Below, in pieces: positions 28,813 to 37,382 of a stretch of 64,000 nt of DNA. The stretch covers positions 1,126,486 through 1,190,485 of the forward strand of contig NZ_CP022523.1 of NCBI RefSeq assembly GCF_002850255.1, read 5' to 3'. The translations under genes were made by a program, and so were the position numbers. Source of the stretch: Pseudoalteromonas sp. NC201. Its GTDB lineage: Bacteria; Pseudomonadota; Gammaproteobacteria; Enterobacterales; Alteromonadaceae. Positions within the stretch are counted from its first letter, which is position 1. Every line of letters begins with the position of its first letter. Under the pieces are notes generated by a model that ran no database searches, was not told the DNA's origin, and worked only from the letters and a program-made list of their open reading frames with translations.

Positions 28813-30408
28813 ATGACCAGCTTGTCGATATCCAATGCATTAAAGTACACCTTAATTGTATCGTTAGGCGGGTTTATTTTTGGCTTTGATGCGTCGGTGA
28901 TTTCGGGTGCAATTGGCTTTATCAGTGAGGCCTTTAAGCTCACCCCATGGCAGCAAGGGATAGTCGTGAGTGCACCTACCTTAGGAGGGTTGGTCGCAAC
29001 ACTTATTGCAGGACCGGTGGCAGACGCTATTGGCCGTAAGCAAACATTGCTGATGACCGCGTGTTTGTATTTTGTCTCCGCGATTGGCTCGGCTTTCGCA
29101 ACTTCGTTTGAAGCATTGGTGATTGCGCGTTTCATTGGTGGAATGGCATTTTGTTCTTTGATGGTGGCGCCCATGTATATTGCTGAGATCAGCTTAGCGG
29201 ATCAGCGCGGGCGTTTAGTATCGGTTAATCAGCTCAATATAGTCGTTGGCCTATTTATCTCCTATTTCACTAACTATTTCTTACTTCAGCTCAGTCATAG
29301 CGAAGCAATGTGGGTGTCTGGTTGGCAAATAGATACTCAAACATGGCGTTGGATGCTTGGTGTTGAGGCGCTGCCAGCACTGGCGTGGATTTTGTTGTTA
29401 CTGTTATTGCCACGAAGCCCTCGGTGGTTATTGATGAAAGATCAGCAGCTAGAGGCTAAACGCACATTAACGCGATTATTTGGTAGCAACAATGCACAAC
29501 AGCAACTTGATGCTATTCAAGCGGCGTTACCTAAACTGCAACTGAGTAGTTTGTCGCTTGCGCGCAAAATGGGCAGTTTGTTTAGTAAGCGACTTCGTGT
29601 CCCTTTGATGGTAGGGGTTGTGCTTGCCATCGCGCAGCAAGTCACCGGGATTAATGTGGTGTTTTTTTATGCCCCGACCATTTTTGAGCAAAGCGGTATT
29701 GGTACTGATGCTGCATTTATGCAAGCGATTTGGATTGGTCTGATCAATGTGGTTTTTACCATCGTTGCGCTATTGACCATAGATAAACTCGGACGGCGGC
29801 CATTGTTACTCATCGGGTTAACGGGCATCTGCTTTAGTATGGCGCTGTGTAGCTGGGGCTTTAAACAAGCAACTTATCAGCTAAATACAGCACATATTGC
29901 TGAAATTAAGACAGAAGTTGCCGATTTTCCTGTGCATGCATTAGCACCAATATTAGGCCAGGCTTTCACCTCCGACGTTGCATTTAATGACGCGATAAAA
30001 CAGCGTTTAACTGCAGATGAGTACCGGCAATACAAGTCAGTGATTTTCGCACACAGTATTAATATGCCAGCAAAACTGGTTCTGCTTGGGATTTCCCTTT
30101 TTGTCGCGTCGTTCGCGATGTCGCTGGGGCCAGTCATGTGGGTAATGTTTTCGGAGATATTTCCAAATGCAATTCGAGCCGTTGCGATTTCCGTTGTCGG
30201 TGTGATTAATAATGCCGCCAGTTTTACTGTACAACTAGTGTTTCCGTGGGAGCTTGAGTATTTAGGGGCAAGCACCACCTTTTTATTGTACAGCCTGTTT
30301 TCATTGCTTTCGTTTGCGCTGGTATTTTTGTTTGTGGAAGAAACCAAAGGTAAGAGCTTGGAGCAGCTAAGCGAAAGTTTGGAACCGAAACCTGACTATA
30401 CCAATTAG
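28813..30408 (+). CDS. SP-family MFS sugar transporter
   Basis: 531 residues with sugar-porter marks: GGFIFGFDASVISGA near the start, ADAIGRKQTLL, FIGGMAFCSLMVAPMYIAEI, QQVTGINVVFFYAP and VEETKGKSLEQL at the end. It carries a 70-residue loop between helices in the C-terminal half (about 355-425), which many Alteromonadales members have. Probably the glucose uptake permease of the locus. The last codons (Thr-Asn-stop) lie inside the R2 repeat that begins at 30398, so the native C-terminus has been replaced or trimmed by that insertion. Confidence 0.9.
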   Translation: MTSLSISNALKYTLIVSLGGFIFGFDASVISGAIGFISEAFKLTPWQQGIVVSAPTLGGLVATLIAGPVADAIGRKQTLLMTACLYFVSAIGSAFATSFEALVIARFIGGMAFCSLMVAPMYIAEISLADQRGRLVSVNQLNIVVGLFISYFTNYFLLQLSHSEAMWVSGWQIDTQTWRWMLGVEALPALAWILLLLLLPRSPRWLLMKDQQLEAKRTLTRLFGSNNAQQQLDAIQAALPKLQLSSLSLARKMGSLFSKRLRVPLMVGVVLAIAQQVTGINVVFFYAPTIFEQSGIGTDAAFMQAIWIGLINVVFTIVALLTIDKLGRRPLLLIGLTGICFSMALCSWGFKQATYQLNTAHIAEIKTEVADFPVHALAPILGQAFTSDVAFNDAIKQRLTADEYRQYKSVIFAHSINMPAKLVLLGISLFVASFAMSLGPVMWVMFSEIFPNAIRAVAISVVGVINNAASFTVQLVFPWELEYLGASTTFLLYSLFSLLSFALVFLFVEETKGKSLEQLSESLEPKPDYTN

Positions 30409-30559
30409 TCTTAATACTTGCTCAATTTGAAGGAGTAAATCTGACGCTAACTGTGTTAAAAATTTCTCATTTAGAACAACTAAATAGCAAAATTTTCGCC
30501 TTGTTATCGACAAGATTTTTTCGCCTCAAAATAGATCACTTAATTAAGTAAATTGGTAT
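30398..30559 (+). repeat. R2 miniature element, full copy
   Basis: 162 bases with inverted ends ATACCAATT and AATTGGTAT. Inner landmarks: CTTAATACTTGCTCAATTTG, AAAAATTTCTCATTTAGAAC and CTCAAAATAGATCACTTAA. Reused in the copies at 32510-32671 (inverted) and 36829-37285 (interrupted). It supplies the stop codon of the preceding transporter gene. Confidence 0.85.
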
Positions 30560-30676
30560 TAGCAAAACCCGCGATAAAATATTTTTCCATGTAATTTTTT
30601 TGTAAACGATTTTTCATGTTTGGGATTTATTATCTTTCTTGGACTAGTCCAGAAATTCACATTTAAAGGAAAGATA

Positions 30677-32425
30677 ATGAAATTACCCGTGCTTAGCAGT
30701 GCATTACTTGCACTTTCATTTACCGCAAGTGCAGATGCATTTGAAAACAAAGTATTGCTTATTGGTATCGATGGCCTGCAATACGAAAAAATTGGTGCCA
30801 ATAATACACCGAACTTTGATCGCCTATATCTAACTCAAGCTTACACTGGCGGGATCGCAAAAACACAAACACAGCAAAAAACCAAAAGTGGCCCAGGTTG
30901 GGCGACAATTTTAACTGGGGTTTGGGTGAATAAGCATCAAGTGCCGAGCAACGACTCAGGCCTAGCAAACAAAGCCTATCCCAGTCTTTATCGTTACATC
31001 GCAGAACATGATGCTAACGCCGATATCTCAAGTTTTAGTACTTGGGGACCTATTCATACACAATTCTTCAGTGACGATGTTGCCTTGATGGACAGGAGAT
31101 CGGAGGGAGGCAGCGACGACGATAATTTAAATAAAGCGCTGGCTACCTTAAACAGCGGCTCACCAGATTTTGTCTTTTTACATTTAGATGAACCGGACGC
31201 TGTGGGCCACAGCTTATGCTTTGGTTCTGCCTACAATAAATCGGTAGAAGATGCAGACAAGCGACTGGGTAAATTGCTCGACGCGGTTGAAGCAAGAGAG
31301 CAAAGCGGTGAGAACTGGTTGGTGATGGTCACCACTGATCATGGCCGTACACCGGTTGTTGGCTGTCATCATGGTGAGCAAACCGAGCCGGAAAAAACCA
31401 TCTTTATCGCCACTAACAAAGTGTTGAATAAAGAATTTAGCTCAAAAGATGTTAATCCTGCTAATACCGATTTCTCTGGTTTATATGGCTATCCGGCACA
31501 AACAGCGATTGTACCGACCATTTTATCTTACATGGGCATTGAAACAAATGTGCAAGCGGGTTTTGAAAGCACGCCGATGTACGGTGACTTAGGGGTTCGT
31601 AAACTCAATTATGGTAATAAACTATTTACGTGGCTAAATGGTGCGAATGTACAAACGCGTGTTTATCGAAATGATCAACTGATTGAAACTTTGCCTGCGG
31701 GTGTTGCCCAGTGGCAAGACCCGCAGCCCGTATCTGGCATCAATAACTATAGCTTTGAGCAACAGGGTGTGCATGTTGGTTATCGAGTTACCGAGCTGAA
31801 ACTCAGTGCGGCGCATCAGTGGCACAATACTAAAAGCTACTTTTTCTCTGAAGATGCACGCTACTGGCGTTACGATACTGTGTTAGATAAAACGGATGAT
31901 GGCTATCCGGTATCGGTGACTAATGGCAACTGGCCGGGACTTGGTGATTATGCAGAACAAATTCGTGCAAGTTTTTATAAAGACAGTGGTACGGTGTACT
32001 ACTTCCTATCGGATGGTCAATACCTAAGCTATGACGTACAGAGCGATAAGGTACGAGCAGGTTACCCTAAAACAATTGATAACAATACTTGGCCGGGACT
32101 TGCTGCCTACGCAAATAAAATAACCGCAACCCTTCGTTGGACGTCCGATAAGGTGTATTTCTTCCTAGATGATGGTCAATACTTACGCTATGACTTGGGA
32201 GATGACCGAGTGGACAGTGGGTATCCCAAAGCTGTCAACGATAATACTTGGCCGGGACTTGGTGCCTATGCGACAAAGATAAGTGCAGCATTAAAGTGGA
32301 ACGACACGCGTGCTTATTTCTTCTTAACTGACGGTCGCTATCTAAGATATAGCATTACTTTTGACAAAGTGGATGCGGGTTATCCTAAAGCCATTGATAA
32401 CGGTACTTGGCCCGGGTTGCAGTAA
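30677..32425 (+). CDS. Secreted alkaline-phosphatase-superfamily phosphodiesterase with hemopexin-like repeats
   Basis: 582 residues from the ATG at 30677 (AAAGGA upstream); the longer frame is unlikely because this start gives a signal peptide (MKLPVLSSALLALSFTASADA). Catalytic part about 20-375: GIDGLQ (metal Asp), KSGPGWATILTGVWVNKH (nucleophile region), HLDEPDAVGH, TTDHGRTP and GCHHGEQ (metal ligands), as in the nucleotide pyrophosphatase/phosphodiesterase group. Four repeats of about 50 residues follow, each of the form YFF..D..YLRYD....D.GYPK.....WPGL, which is the hemopexin blade pattern and would build one four-bladed propeller. The substrate is unknown. Single gene with its own terminator. 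Confidence 0.82.
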   Translation: MKLPVLSSALLALSFTASADAFENKVLLIGIDGLQYEKIGANNTPNFDRLYLTQAYTGGIAKTQTQQKTKSGPGWATILTGVWVNKHQVPSNDSGLANKAYPSLYRYIAEHDANADISSFSTWGPIHTQFFSDDVALMDRRSEGGSDDDNLNKALATLNSGSPDFVFLHLDEPDAVGHSLCFGSAYNKSVEDADKRLGKLLDAVEAREQSGENWLVMVTTDHGRTPVVGCHHGEQTEPEKTIFIATNKVLNKEFSSKDVNPANTDFSGLYGYPAQTAIVPTILSYMGIETNVQAGFESTPMYGDLGVRKLNYGNKLFTWLNGANVQTRVYRNDQLIETLPAGVAQWQDPQPVSGINNYSFEQQGVHVGYRVTELKLSAAHQWHNTKSYFFSEDARYWRYDTVLDKTDDGYPVSVTNGNWPGLGDYAEQIRASFYKDSGTVYYFLSDGQYLSYDVQSDKVRAGYPKTIDNNTWPGLAAYANKITATLRWTSDKVYFFLDDGQYLRYDLGDDRVDSGYPKAVNDNTWPGLGAYATKISAALKWNDTRAYFFLTDGRYLRYSITFDKVDAGYPKAIDNGTWPGLQ

Positions 32426-32449
32426 ACACTGCAAAAGTAACGGATCTTG

Positions 32450-32474
32450 AAGGGAGTGAACAACTCCCTTTTTC
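32450..32474 (+). terminator. Terminator after the phosphodiesterase gene
   Basis: AAGGGAGT pairs with ACTCCCTT around a 5-base loop, followed by a TTTT run. Confidence 0.8.
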
Positions 32475-32509
32475 ATCTTGTTTTTTACTTCAATCCGCGT
32501 TCTTCAGTT

Positions 32510-32671
32510 ATACCAGTTGTATTAAGTAAATGATCTATCTTGAAGCGGGGAAATAGCTTTAGTAGCAAGGCAAAAATTTTGATATTTAGTTGTTCTAAAT
32601 GAGAAATTTTTAACGAAGCTAATATGCTATTTCACCCTTCAAATTGATTAGAGAATTAATTCAATTGGTAT
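32510..32671 (-). repeat. R2 miniature element, inverted copy
   Basis: 162 bases, ends ATACCAGTT and AATTGGTAT, reverse complement of the copy at 30398 with scattered differences (shared segment GTTCTAAATGAGAAATTTTT). Its right end is 37 bases before the threonine aldolase start, so the aldolase promoter is either within the element or in that short gap. Confidence 0.8.
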
Positions 32672-32708
32672 TATGCTGTGTGCTCCTCTTTTGACAAGGA
32701 TAATATTG

Positions 32709-33719
32709 ATGGATTTTAGATCTGATACGGTTACGCAACCGACCCCCGCCATGAAACAAAGCATGTTTGACGCGCCGCTTGGTGACGATGTTTATGGTGA
32801 TGATCCGACAGTGAATGCACTTGAACAGTTTGCGGCTGAGCGTCATGGTTTTGAAGCTGCGCTGTTTACCAGCTCAGGCACGCAAGCAAACCTGCTTGCA
32901 CTGATGAGCCATTGTGAAAGAGGGGATGAATATCTTTGTGGCCAACAGGCGCATAATTATAAATTTGAGGCGGGTGGAGCGGCTGTGCTTGGCTCTATTC
33001 AGCCGCAACCATTGGAAAACGAGGCCGATGGCAGTATTTGCTTAGAAAGAATTAAGCAAGCGATTAAACCTGATGATTTTCATTTTGCGAAAACTAAGCT
33101 GCTTAGTTTAGAAAACACCATTGGTGGCAAGGTTTTAAGTCTAGAATATATCGCACAAGCCAGAGCGCTGTGTGACGAGCATAGCTTAAAGCTCCATCTT
33201 GACGGTGCAAGAGTCTATAACGCTGCAGTCGCGTTAAAGGTTGATATCACAGAAATTGTAAAGCATTTTGATTCATTTACTATTTGCTTATCTAAAGGAC
33301 TTGGCGCGCCGATTGGCTCTTTATTGCTTGGTGATAAAGCATTGATAGAAAAGGCGAGAAGGCTTAGAAAAATGCTTGGAGGTGGTATGCGTCAGGCGGG
33401 CATGCTCGCGGCGGCTGGTCTTTATGCTTTGCAACATAATGTAGAGCGTCTCGAGGAAGATCATCAAAACGCGCAATATTTAGCTGATAAACTTGAGCAA
33501 CTGCCTGGGTTTAAGCCATGCAAGCACTTAGTACAGACGAATATTATCTTCGCTGAAGTGGAAGCTGGCATTGATCTTTTTACTATAGCAAAGCAGTTAA
33601 AGGCAAAGGGCATCAATATCACTCCAGGATATCAAGGCATGCGATTTGTGACGCATATGGGAGTGAGCCGCGCCGATGTGGATGAGCTAATAACAGAACT
33701 CACCAATTTGTTGATGTGA
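32709..33719 (+). CDS. ltaE: Low-specificity L-threonine aldolase
   Basis: 336 residues from the ATG at 32709 (AAGGA upstream). PLP enzyme splitting L-threonine/allo-threonine to glycine and acetaldehyde. Family start MDFRSDTVTQPTPAMKQSM and DDVYGDDPTV; PLP lysine Lys196 in CLSKGLGAPIGS; HLDGARVYNA upstream. Cytoplasmic. Single gene. Confidence 0.93.
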   Translation: MDFRSDTVTQPTPAMKQSMFDAPLGDDVYGDDPTVNALEQFAAERHGFEAALFTSSGTQANLLALMSHCERGDEYLCGQQAHNYKFEAGGAAVLGSIQPQPLENEADGSICLERIKQAIKPDDFHFAKTKLLSLENTIGGKVLSLEYIAQARALCDEHSLKLHLDGARVYNAAVALKVDITEIVKHFDSFTICLSKGLGAPIGSLLLGDKALIEKARRLRKMLGGGMRQAGMLAAAGLYALQHNVERLEEDHQNAQYLADKLEQLPGFKPCKHLVQTNIIFAEVEAGIDLFTIAKQLKAKGINITPGYQGMRFVTHMGVSRADVDELITELTNLLM

Positions 33720-33806
33720 TAGGTATTATATTTCGTTACATTTAACGTATTCTATTTGGGAACGTTTACTGCTAGTTTTGTGCGAAAGTTATATAAGGAA
33801 AATTCA

Positions 33807-34310
33807 ATGCTCTTTTCGTTGATAAAGGCTACGTTTGGTATTTCTGCTTTGCTAATCAGCACCGCAAGCATTGCCAATTCGGTCGATTTTTCTGTTGGTA
33901 CTGGCTATCCATTTTTTGGTCAAATCGAACTTTCTCTTCCACAAGCCGATAGTAATAGTCGGTGGTACGGAAATTACCTTATCGGTTTAGATGATGGATT
34001 TTCTATAGGCTATGAGAAAGCGGTGTCTGATAATAACAAACATGCAATAGGCGTGGTGTTAGGGGCTTTGGGGGCACGAGATGCTGGCCCTGCATGTGAA
34101 GATGATGATATTACATGTGGTATTTTTGAGCCAATTATCGATTTACTTGATGATGAAACCACCAATGGCGCAGGTTTAAGTTATAGCTATCACTTCTCGG
34201 GTATAAATCAGTCTGGATGGAGTGTGAAGCTGGTGGCTGGTTATGGCGAAAGCGGCGAGTCTCATAAAAAGCGTGCTGATGGTAGTTTTATTGTTAGCTA
34301 TCAGTTTTAA
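33807..34310 (+). CDS. Hypothetical outer-membrane-barrel-like protein
   Basis: 167 residues from the ATG at 33807 (AAGGAA upstream). Signal peptide MLFSLIKATFGISALLISTASIA, then alternating beta-strand pattern with Gly/aromatic residues, one cysteine pair (CEDDDITC) and a C-terminal Phe (FIVSYQF). The layout suggests a small eight-stranded barrel, but no family was recognised. Single gene between ltaE and a convergent receptor. Confidence 0.55.
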   Translation: MLFSLIKATFGISALLISTASIANSVDFSVGTGYPFFGQIELSLPQADSNSRWYGNYLIGLDDGFSIGYEKAVSDNNKHAIGVVLGALGARDAGPACEDDDITCGIFEPIIDLLDDETTNGAGLSYSYHFSGINQSGWSVKLVAGYGESGESHKKRADGSFIVSYQF

Positions 34311-34313
34311 GTC

Positions 34314-34350
34314 ATCGCCCTATGAACATTGGTCTCGGTTCTAGGGCGAT
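34314..34350. terminator. Possible bidirectional terminator between convergent genes
   Basis: Perfect 9-base stem ATCGCCCTA/TAGGGCGAT with a 19-base loop, lying between two convergent stop codons. T-runs are weak on both sides. Confidence 0.55.
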
Positions 34351-34371
34351 TTAGTTCTTATAATTTAGCCG

Positions 34372-36534
34372 TTAAAACTTGTATTTCACGTTAGCGCTGA
34401 TAGTTCTACGTTGTCCATAGAAACAATCGCCACGGAACAAACAGCTGGTAATAACCGTTTTATCGGTGACATTATCGACTTGTAAACTGAATTGATATTG
34501 TTCAATGTCATAGCCAATCATCATATCAATAAGGTTAAAGTTATTAGTCACTAATTGCTGATGTAGTGTTTGGCCGTTTAATTCAACTGTGCGACTGCCA
34601 TCATAGGTTTTTCCTACATGTCGAATACCCGCTCCAAATTTTAGCCCTGGAAGCCATTCATCTGCGCGGTACGTCGCCCAAATTGAAGCTAAGTGCTTAG
34701 GTGTTGCTGAGAGCTGAGTATCATCTGTGATGAGCGTAACCAAATCTTGTGCTACATAGAGCTCTGTAGGTGACAGCGGAGAAACGTCTTGTTCCGTATC
34801 TAAATAAGAATATGCTGCATAGATATCAAGGTGCTGCCACTCAAGTTGGGCCTCAAGCTCTAACCCTTTGACCGCGATTTCACCGTCTTGTACTTCAAAT
34901 TCGGGGGAAACTTTCCGTATTTGATTTTTGTCTTTAATTTCAAATATAGATGCAGTGATAAGGTGTTCGGTACCCGTTGGTTGATATTTTAAGCCGAGTT
35001 CAATTTGTTCACCCTCTAGCGGTTTATATGCGCCACCTTGTGGTTTTTGTCCAAATACAGCCTTAAACGATTCTGAATAGCTAGCATAGGGCGCTATGCC
35101 ATTCTCAAATTGGTAAAGCAAACCGATCCGACCTGTTGTGGCATTCTGACTATTTTTGATTGCACCTGCCGTTTGCACCTGATTTGAAACATCATCATAG
35201 CGAAGTGCCGCATTGAGTACCCAGCTATTCACTTCAGCAGTAACTTGAGCATAAGCACCAAGCTGTTTATTGTTTAACGTGTTTTCAGGGTTATCGACAA
35301 CTGCTGTTGGTAACGCTGTACTTTGTCCATACACTGGGTTATACAAGTCGAGTGGAGCTGCAACGCCACGGCCGCGATCAGAATCTGTATCCGCATTTTG
35401 GTAATCAACACCTGATACCATAGTGAGTTTAACCGCATCCAGTTCCAAATATTTATGGAATTGAAGATCCATCGTCACACTACGTGCACTTGAGTCGGTG
35501 AGGCTGGCAATACGCTTAACAGTGCGTTTGTCTGCTTCAAATTTTGGTGGCCAAGAATAAATGGTACGGTACTCGGATGAACTATCGCTGTAGCGACCAG
35601 AAAACTTAACATGCGTGTCTAAATCAAAGCTGTGCTCAACAATAGCGGTGATCGCTTGTTGCTCAGTATCATATTTATCCCAGCCAGGCTCGCTGACGAA
35701 ACGCTCACTGGGAATTTGGCCGTATTTTGCAGGTAGAATAGTGCCTTCATGCGGGAAGAATTGCGTTGAAGAGCCTGATTCATTTCTCTGAAGGTTGGCA
35801 AGCAAGGTAATTTTAGTTTCATCTGAAGCAAGCCAGCTAAAGCTTGGTGCAAGCATCAGGGTGTTGTCATCAACATAATCGGTCTGTGTGCCGCTGTCTC
35901 GATACATGGCAACAGCACGTGCTTGATACTCTTGCTGCTCACCAAATGTGGTGTTGTAATCAAGTGCTAGTTGCTTACGGTCGTAGTTGCCCACTTGTGC
36001 CCAGATCTCACCTTCAGTGTCTGCTTTTGGTAATTTTGATACTGCGTTGACGATACCACCTGTAGACCCCTGTCCGTAAAGCACGGATGAAGGACCTTTT
36101 AAGATCTCTACGCTTTCAAGTGCATAAGGGTTAGTACGGGTATTGTTGTAATTGCCAAACAATTTTTGCAGGCCGTCAACATAGAGTAAGGGGTCGACGC
36201 CACGAATTTTAGACCAGTCGCCTCGAGTATCAACACCATATGGCCCATTATAAACACCTGCAACATACCCAATCGCATCTTGCAGCGTTTCTGCGCCTAA
36301 ATCAGAAATACGTTGTGCTGTTAATACAGAAACCGAAACAGGTGTTTTGACGATTGGAACTGCTGTTTTTGATGCAGTAGCGCTAACGTATGAAATTAGT
36401 CCTCTTGGGCTAACTTCGATGATTTCAATGTCGTCTTTATCTTGTTTTGTTTGCTCTTGTGCAATCGCAGAGCAAGACAATGCCAGTGCAACGCTGGCAA
36501 TAAGGCTTGGATATTTGTATTTAAATGAGCGCAT
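34372..36534 (-). CDS. TonB-dependent siderophore receptor
   Basis: 720 residues. Signal peptide (about 1-25), plug domain typical of TIGR01783 siderophore receptors (TPVSVSVLTAQRISDLGAET, YVDGLQ, LESVEILKGPSSVLYGQGST GGIVN), barrel of about 22 strands with a cysteine pair near the end (CLFRGDC) and terminal YKF. Takes up a ferric siderophore; which one is unknown. A Fur-like box lies 45-63 bases upstream, consistent with iron repression. Single gene; no biosynthesis genes adjacent. Confidence 0.92.
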   Translation of the reverse strand: MRSFKYKYPSLIASVALALSCSAIAQEQTKQDKDDIEIIEVSPRGLISYVSATASKTAVPIVKTPVSVSVLTAQRISDLGAETLQDAIGYVAGVYNGPYGVDTRGDWSKIRGVDPLLYVDGLQKLFGNYNNTRTNPYALESVEILKGPSSVLYGQGSTGGIVNAVSKLPKADTEGEIWAQVGNYDRKQLALDYNTTFGEQQEYQARAVAMYRDSGTQTDYVDDNTLMLAPSFSWLASDETKITLLANLQRNESGSSTQFFPHEGTILPAKYGQIPSERFVSEPGWDKYDTEQQAITAIVEHSFDLDTHVKFSGRYSDSSSEYRTIYSWPPKFEADKRTVKRIASLTDSSARSVTMDLQFHKYLELDAVKLTMVSGVDYQNADTDSDRGRGVAAPLDLYNPVYGQSTALPTAVVDNPENTLNNKQLGAYAQVTAEVNSWVLNAALRYDDVSNQVQTAGAIKNSQNATTGRIGLLYQFENGIAPYASYSESFKAVFGQKPQGGAYKPLEGEQIELGLKYQPTGTEHLITASIFEIKDKNQIRKVSPEFEVQDGEIAVKGLELEAQLEWQHLDIYAAYSYLDTEQDVSPLSPTELYVAQDLVTLITDDTQLSATPKHLASIWATYRADEWLPGLKFGAGIRHVGKTYDGSRTVELNGQTLHQQLVTNNFNLIDMMIGYDIEQYQFSLQVDNVTDKTVITSCLFRGDCFYGQRRTISANVKYKF

Positions 36535-36578
36535 GATTAATCCCTATGATCTAAGTTTGCGCAAATGATATTGTAGAT

Positions 36579-36597
36579 GAGAGTGATTATCAATATT
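36579..36597 (-). promoter_or_regulatory. Candidate Fur box of the siderophore receptor
   Basis: On the reverse strand AATATTGATAATCACTCTC matches about 15 of 19 Fur consensus positions, with the GATAATCA core intact, upstream of the receptor ATG at 36534. Confidence 0.6.
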
Positions 36598-36660
36598 ATT
36601 GTTCTGTAATTTGCAAATATTACAAAGCATTATTCTAGTTACAACATTCGCCACGTTTTG

Positions 36661-36819
36661 TTAATTGTTGTGCCCTATACTTAAGCGGCGCTCAGCAGCA
36701 CAGCGCTTTGAGCAGTATTTAACGTTTTCCCAATCTCTTTGCCATTTTTTCCGCCAATAAAACGGGCGTTTGCAAATAGGGCATACTTTATAAGGTAGGT
36801 TTACTTTCTTATGAGCCAT
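36661..36819 (-). CDS. DUF2256 zinc-ribbon-like small protein
   Basis: 52 residues: [20 protein letters not shown] then [20 protein letters not shown], ending RLSIGHNN. It matches the short DUF2256 family by KxNLPxKxCxxCxRPFxWRKKW and the second Cys pair (Cys13, Cys16, Cys36, Cys40), a likely zinc site. Elsewhere these genes usually sit beside photolyase/cryptochrome genes; none is here. The R2 element starts 9 bases upstream of its ATG, and no ribosome-binding site is visible, so the insertion may have removed the native leader. Confidence 0.85.
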   Translation of the reverse strand: MAHKKVNLPYKVCPICKRPFYWRKKWQRDWENVKYCSKRCAAERRLSIGHNN

Positions 36820-36916
36820 TTAGGGTTGATACCAATTAGTCTTAATACTTGCTCAATTTGAAGGAGCCAATCTGACGCTAACTGAGTTAAAAATTTCTCA
36901 TTTAGAACAACTAAAT

Positions 36917-37159
36917 AACCTGAGCTGCGGATAATTAATGCCTTTCTAGCAGCCAGTTTTAGCGCTAACTGCGTTGAATTCACTTCCAATAGCCAGCTAT
37001 TGGTGCGTAAATTCGCCTTGCTTACAGGATGTAGGTACCTTAGCGAGAGCAGGACGCGGAAGCGGTGTTTTCCCTAAAACTCTCTGGATAGACAAGGAAA
37101 AAACTAAGTTGTGCTTTAGCAACAATGAGTTGGAACATTCCTTATCCAAACCTCAGGTT
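36917..37159 (+). repeat. R3 element nested inside R2
   Basis: 243 bases with ends AACCTGAG and CTCAGGTT, flanked by AAAT on both sides (target duplication likely). Contains the segments GATAATTAATGCCTTTCTAG, CCAATAGCCAGCTATTGG and TCTGGATAGACAAGGA. A relative in the opposite orientation lies at 52528-52733. It carries its own R4 unit at about 37025-37068. Confidence 0.8.
37025..37068 (+). repeat. R4 short repeat, first copy
   Basis: Unit with GGATGTAGGTACCTTAGCGA then GAGCAGGACGCGGAAGCGG. A second copy, differing at a few positions, is at about 37180-37222. The first lies inside R3, the second inside R2. Confidence 0.7.
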
Positions 37160-37179
37160 AAATAGCAAAATTTTCGTCT

Positions 37180-37222
37180 TGCCTACACGGATGTAGGTAC
37201 CTTGGCGATAGCAGGACGCGGT
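37180..37222 (+). repeat. R4 short repeat, second copy
   Basis: GGATGTAGGTACCTTGGCGA followed by TAGCAGGACGCGGTAGCGGG; absent from the intact R2 copy at 30398, so it is a separate insertion. Confidence 0.7.
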
Positions 37223-37329
37223 AGCGGGGTTATCGACAAGATTTTCTCGCCTCAAAATAGATCACTTAATTAAGCCAATTGGTATTAGTCATTTTTAGTA
37301 TTCATACGGTAGTGATGAAAAGTGAGATC

Positions 37330-37363
37330 AAAAAAGCCCCATAGCGAGCGCTGTAGGGGCTTT
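37330..37363 (-). terminator. Terminator of the sulfur fusion gene
   Basis: On the reverse strand AAAGCCCC pairs with GGGGCTTT, with inner pairing, followed by TTTTTT, 20 bases after the stop codon. Confidence 0.88.
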
Positions 37364-37382
37364 AGAAAGGAAACAGTGAAGG

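Larger units (their letters stand above)
36829..37285 (+). repeat. R2 miniature element interrupted by R3 and R4 insertions
   Basis: Ends ATACCAATT and AATTGGTAT as in the 30.4 kb copy, but 457 bases long because of two internal insertions: R3 at 36917-37159 and a 45-base R4 unit near 37175-37222. Removing both restores the 162-base R2 sequence almost exactly. Confidence 0.85.

Noticed and set aside
36801..36989. Minus-strand 62-residue frame across the R2/R3 junction
   Set aside because: Entirely repeat-derived and unlike any protein; the real gene here is the DUF2256 frame ending at 36661.
36917..37222. Short repeated units that could suggest a CRISPR array or tandem repeat
   Set aside because: Only two copies of the 43-base unit, unequal context and no regular spacers; they are separate insertions in nested elements.
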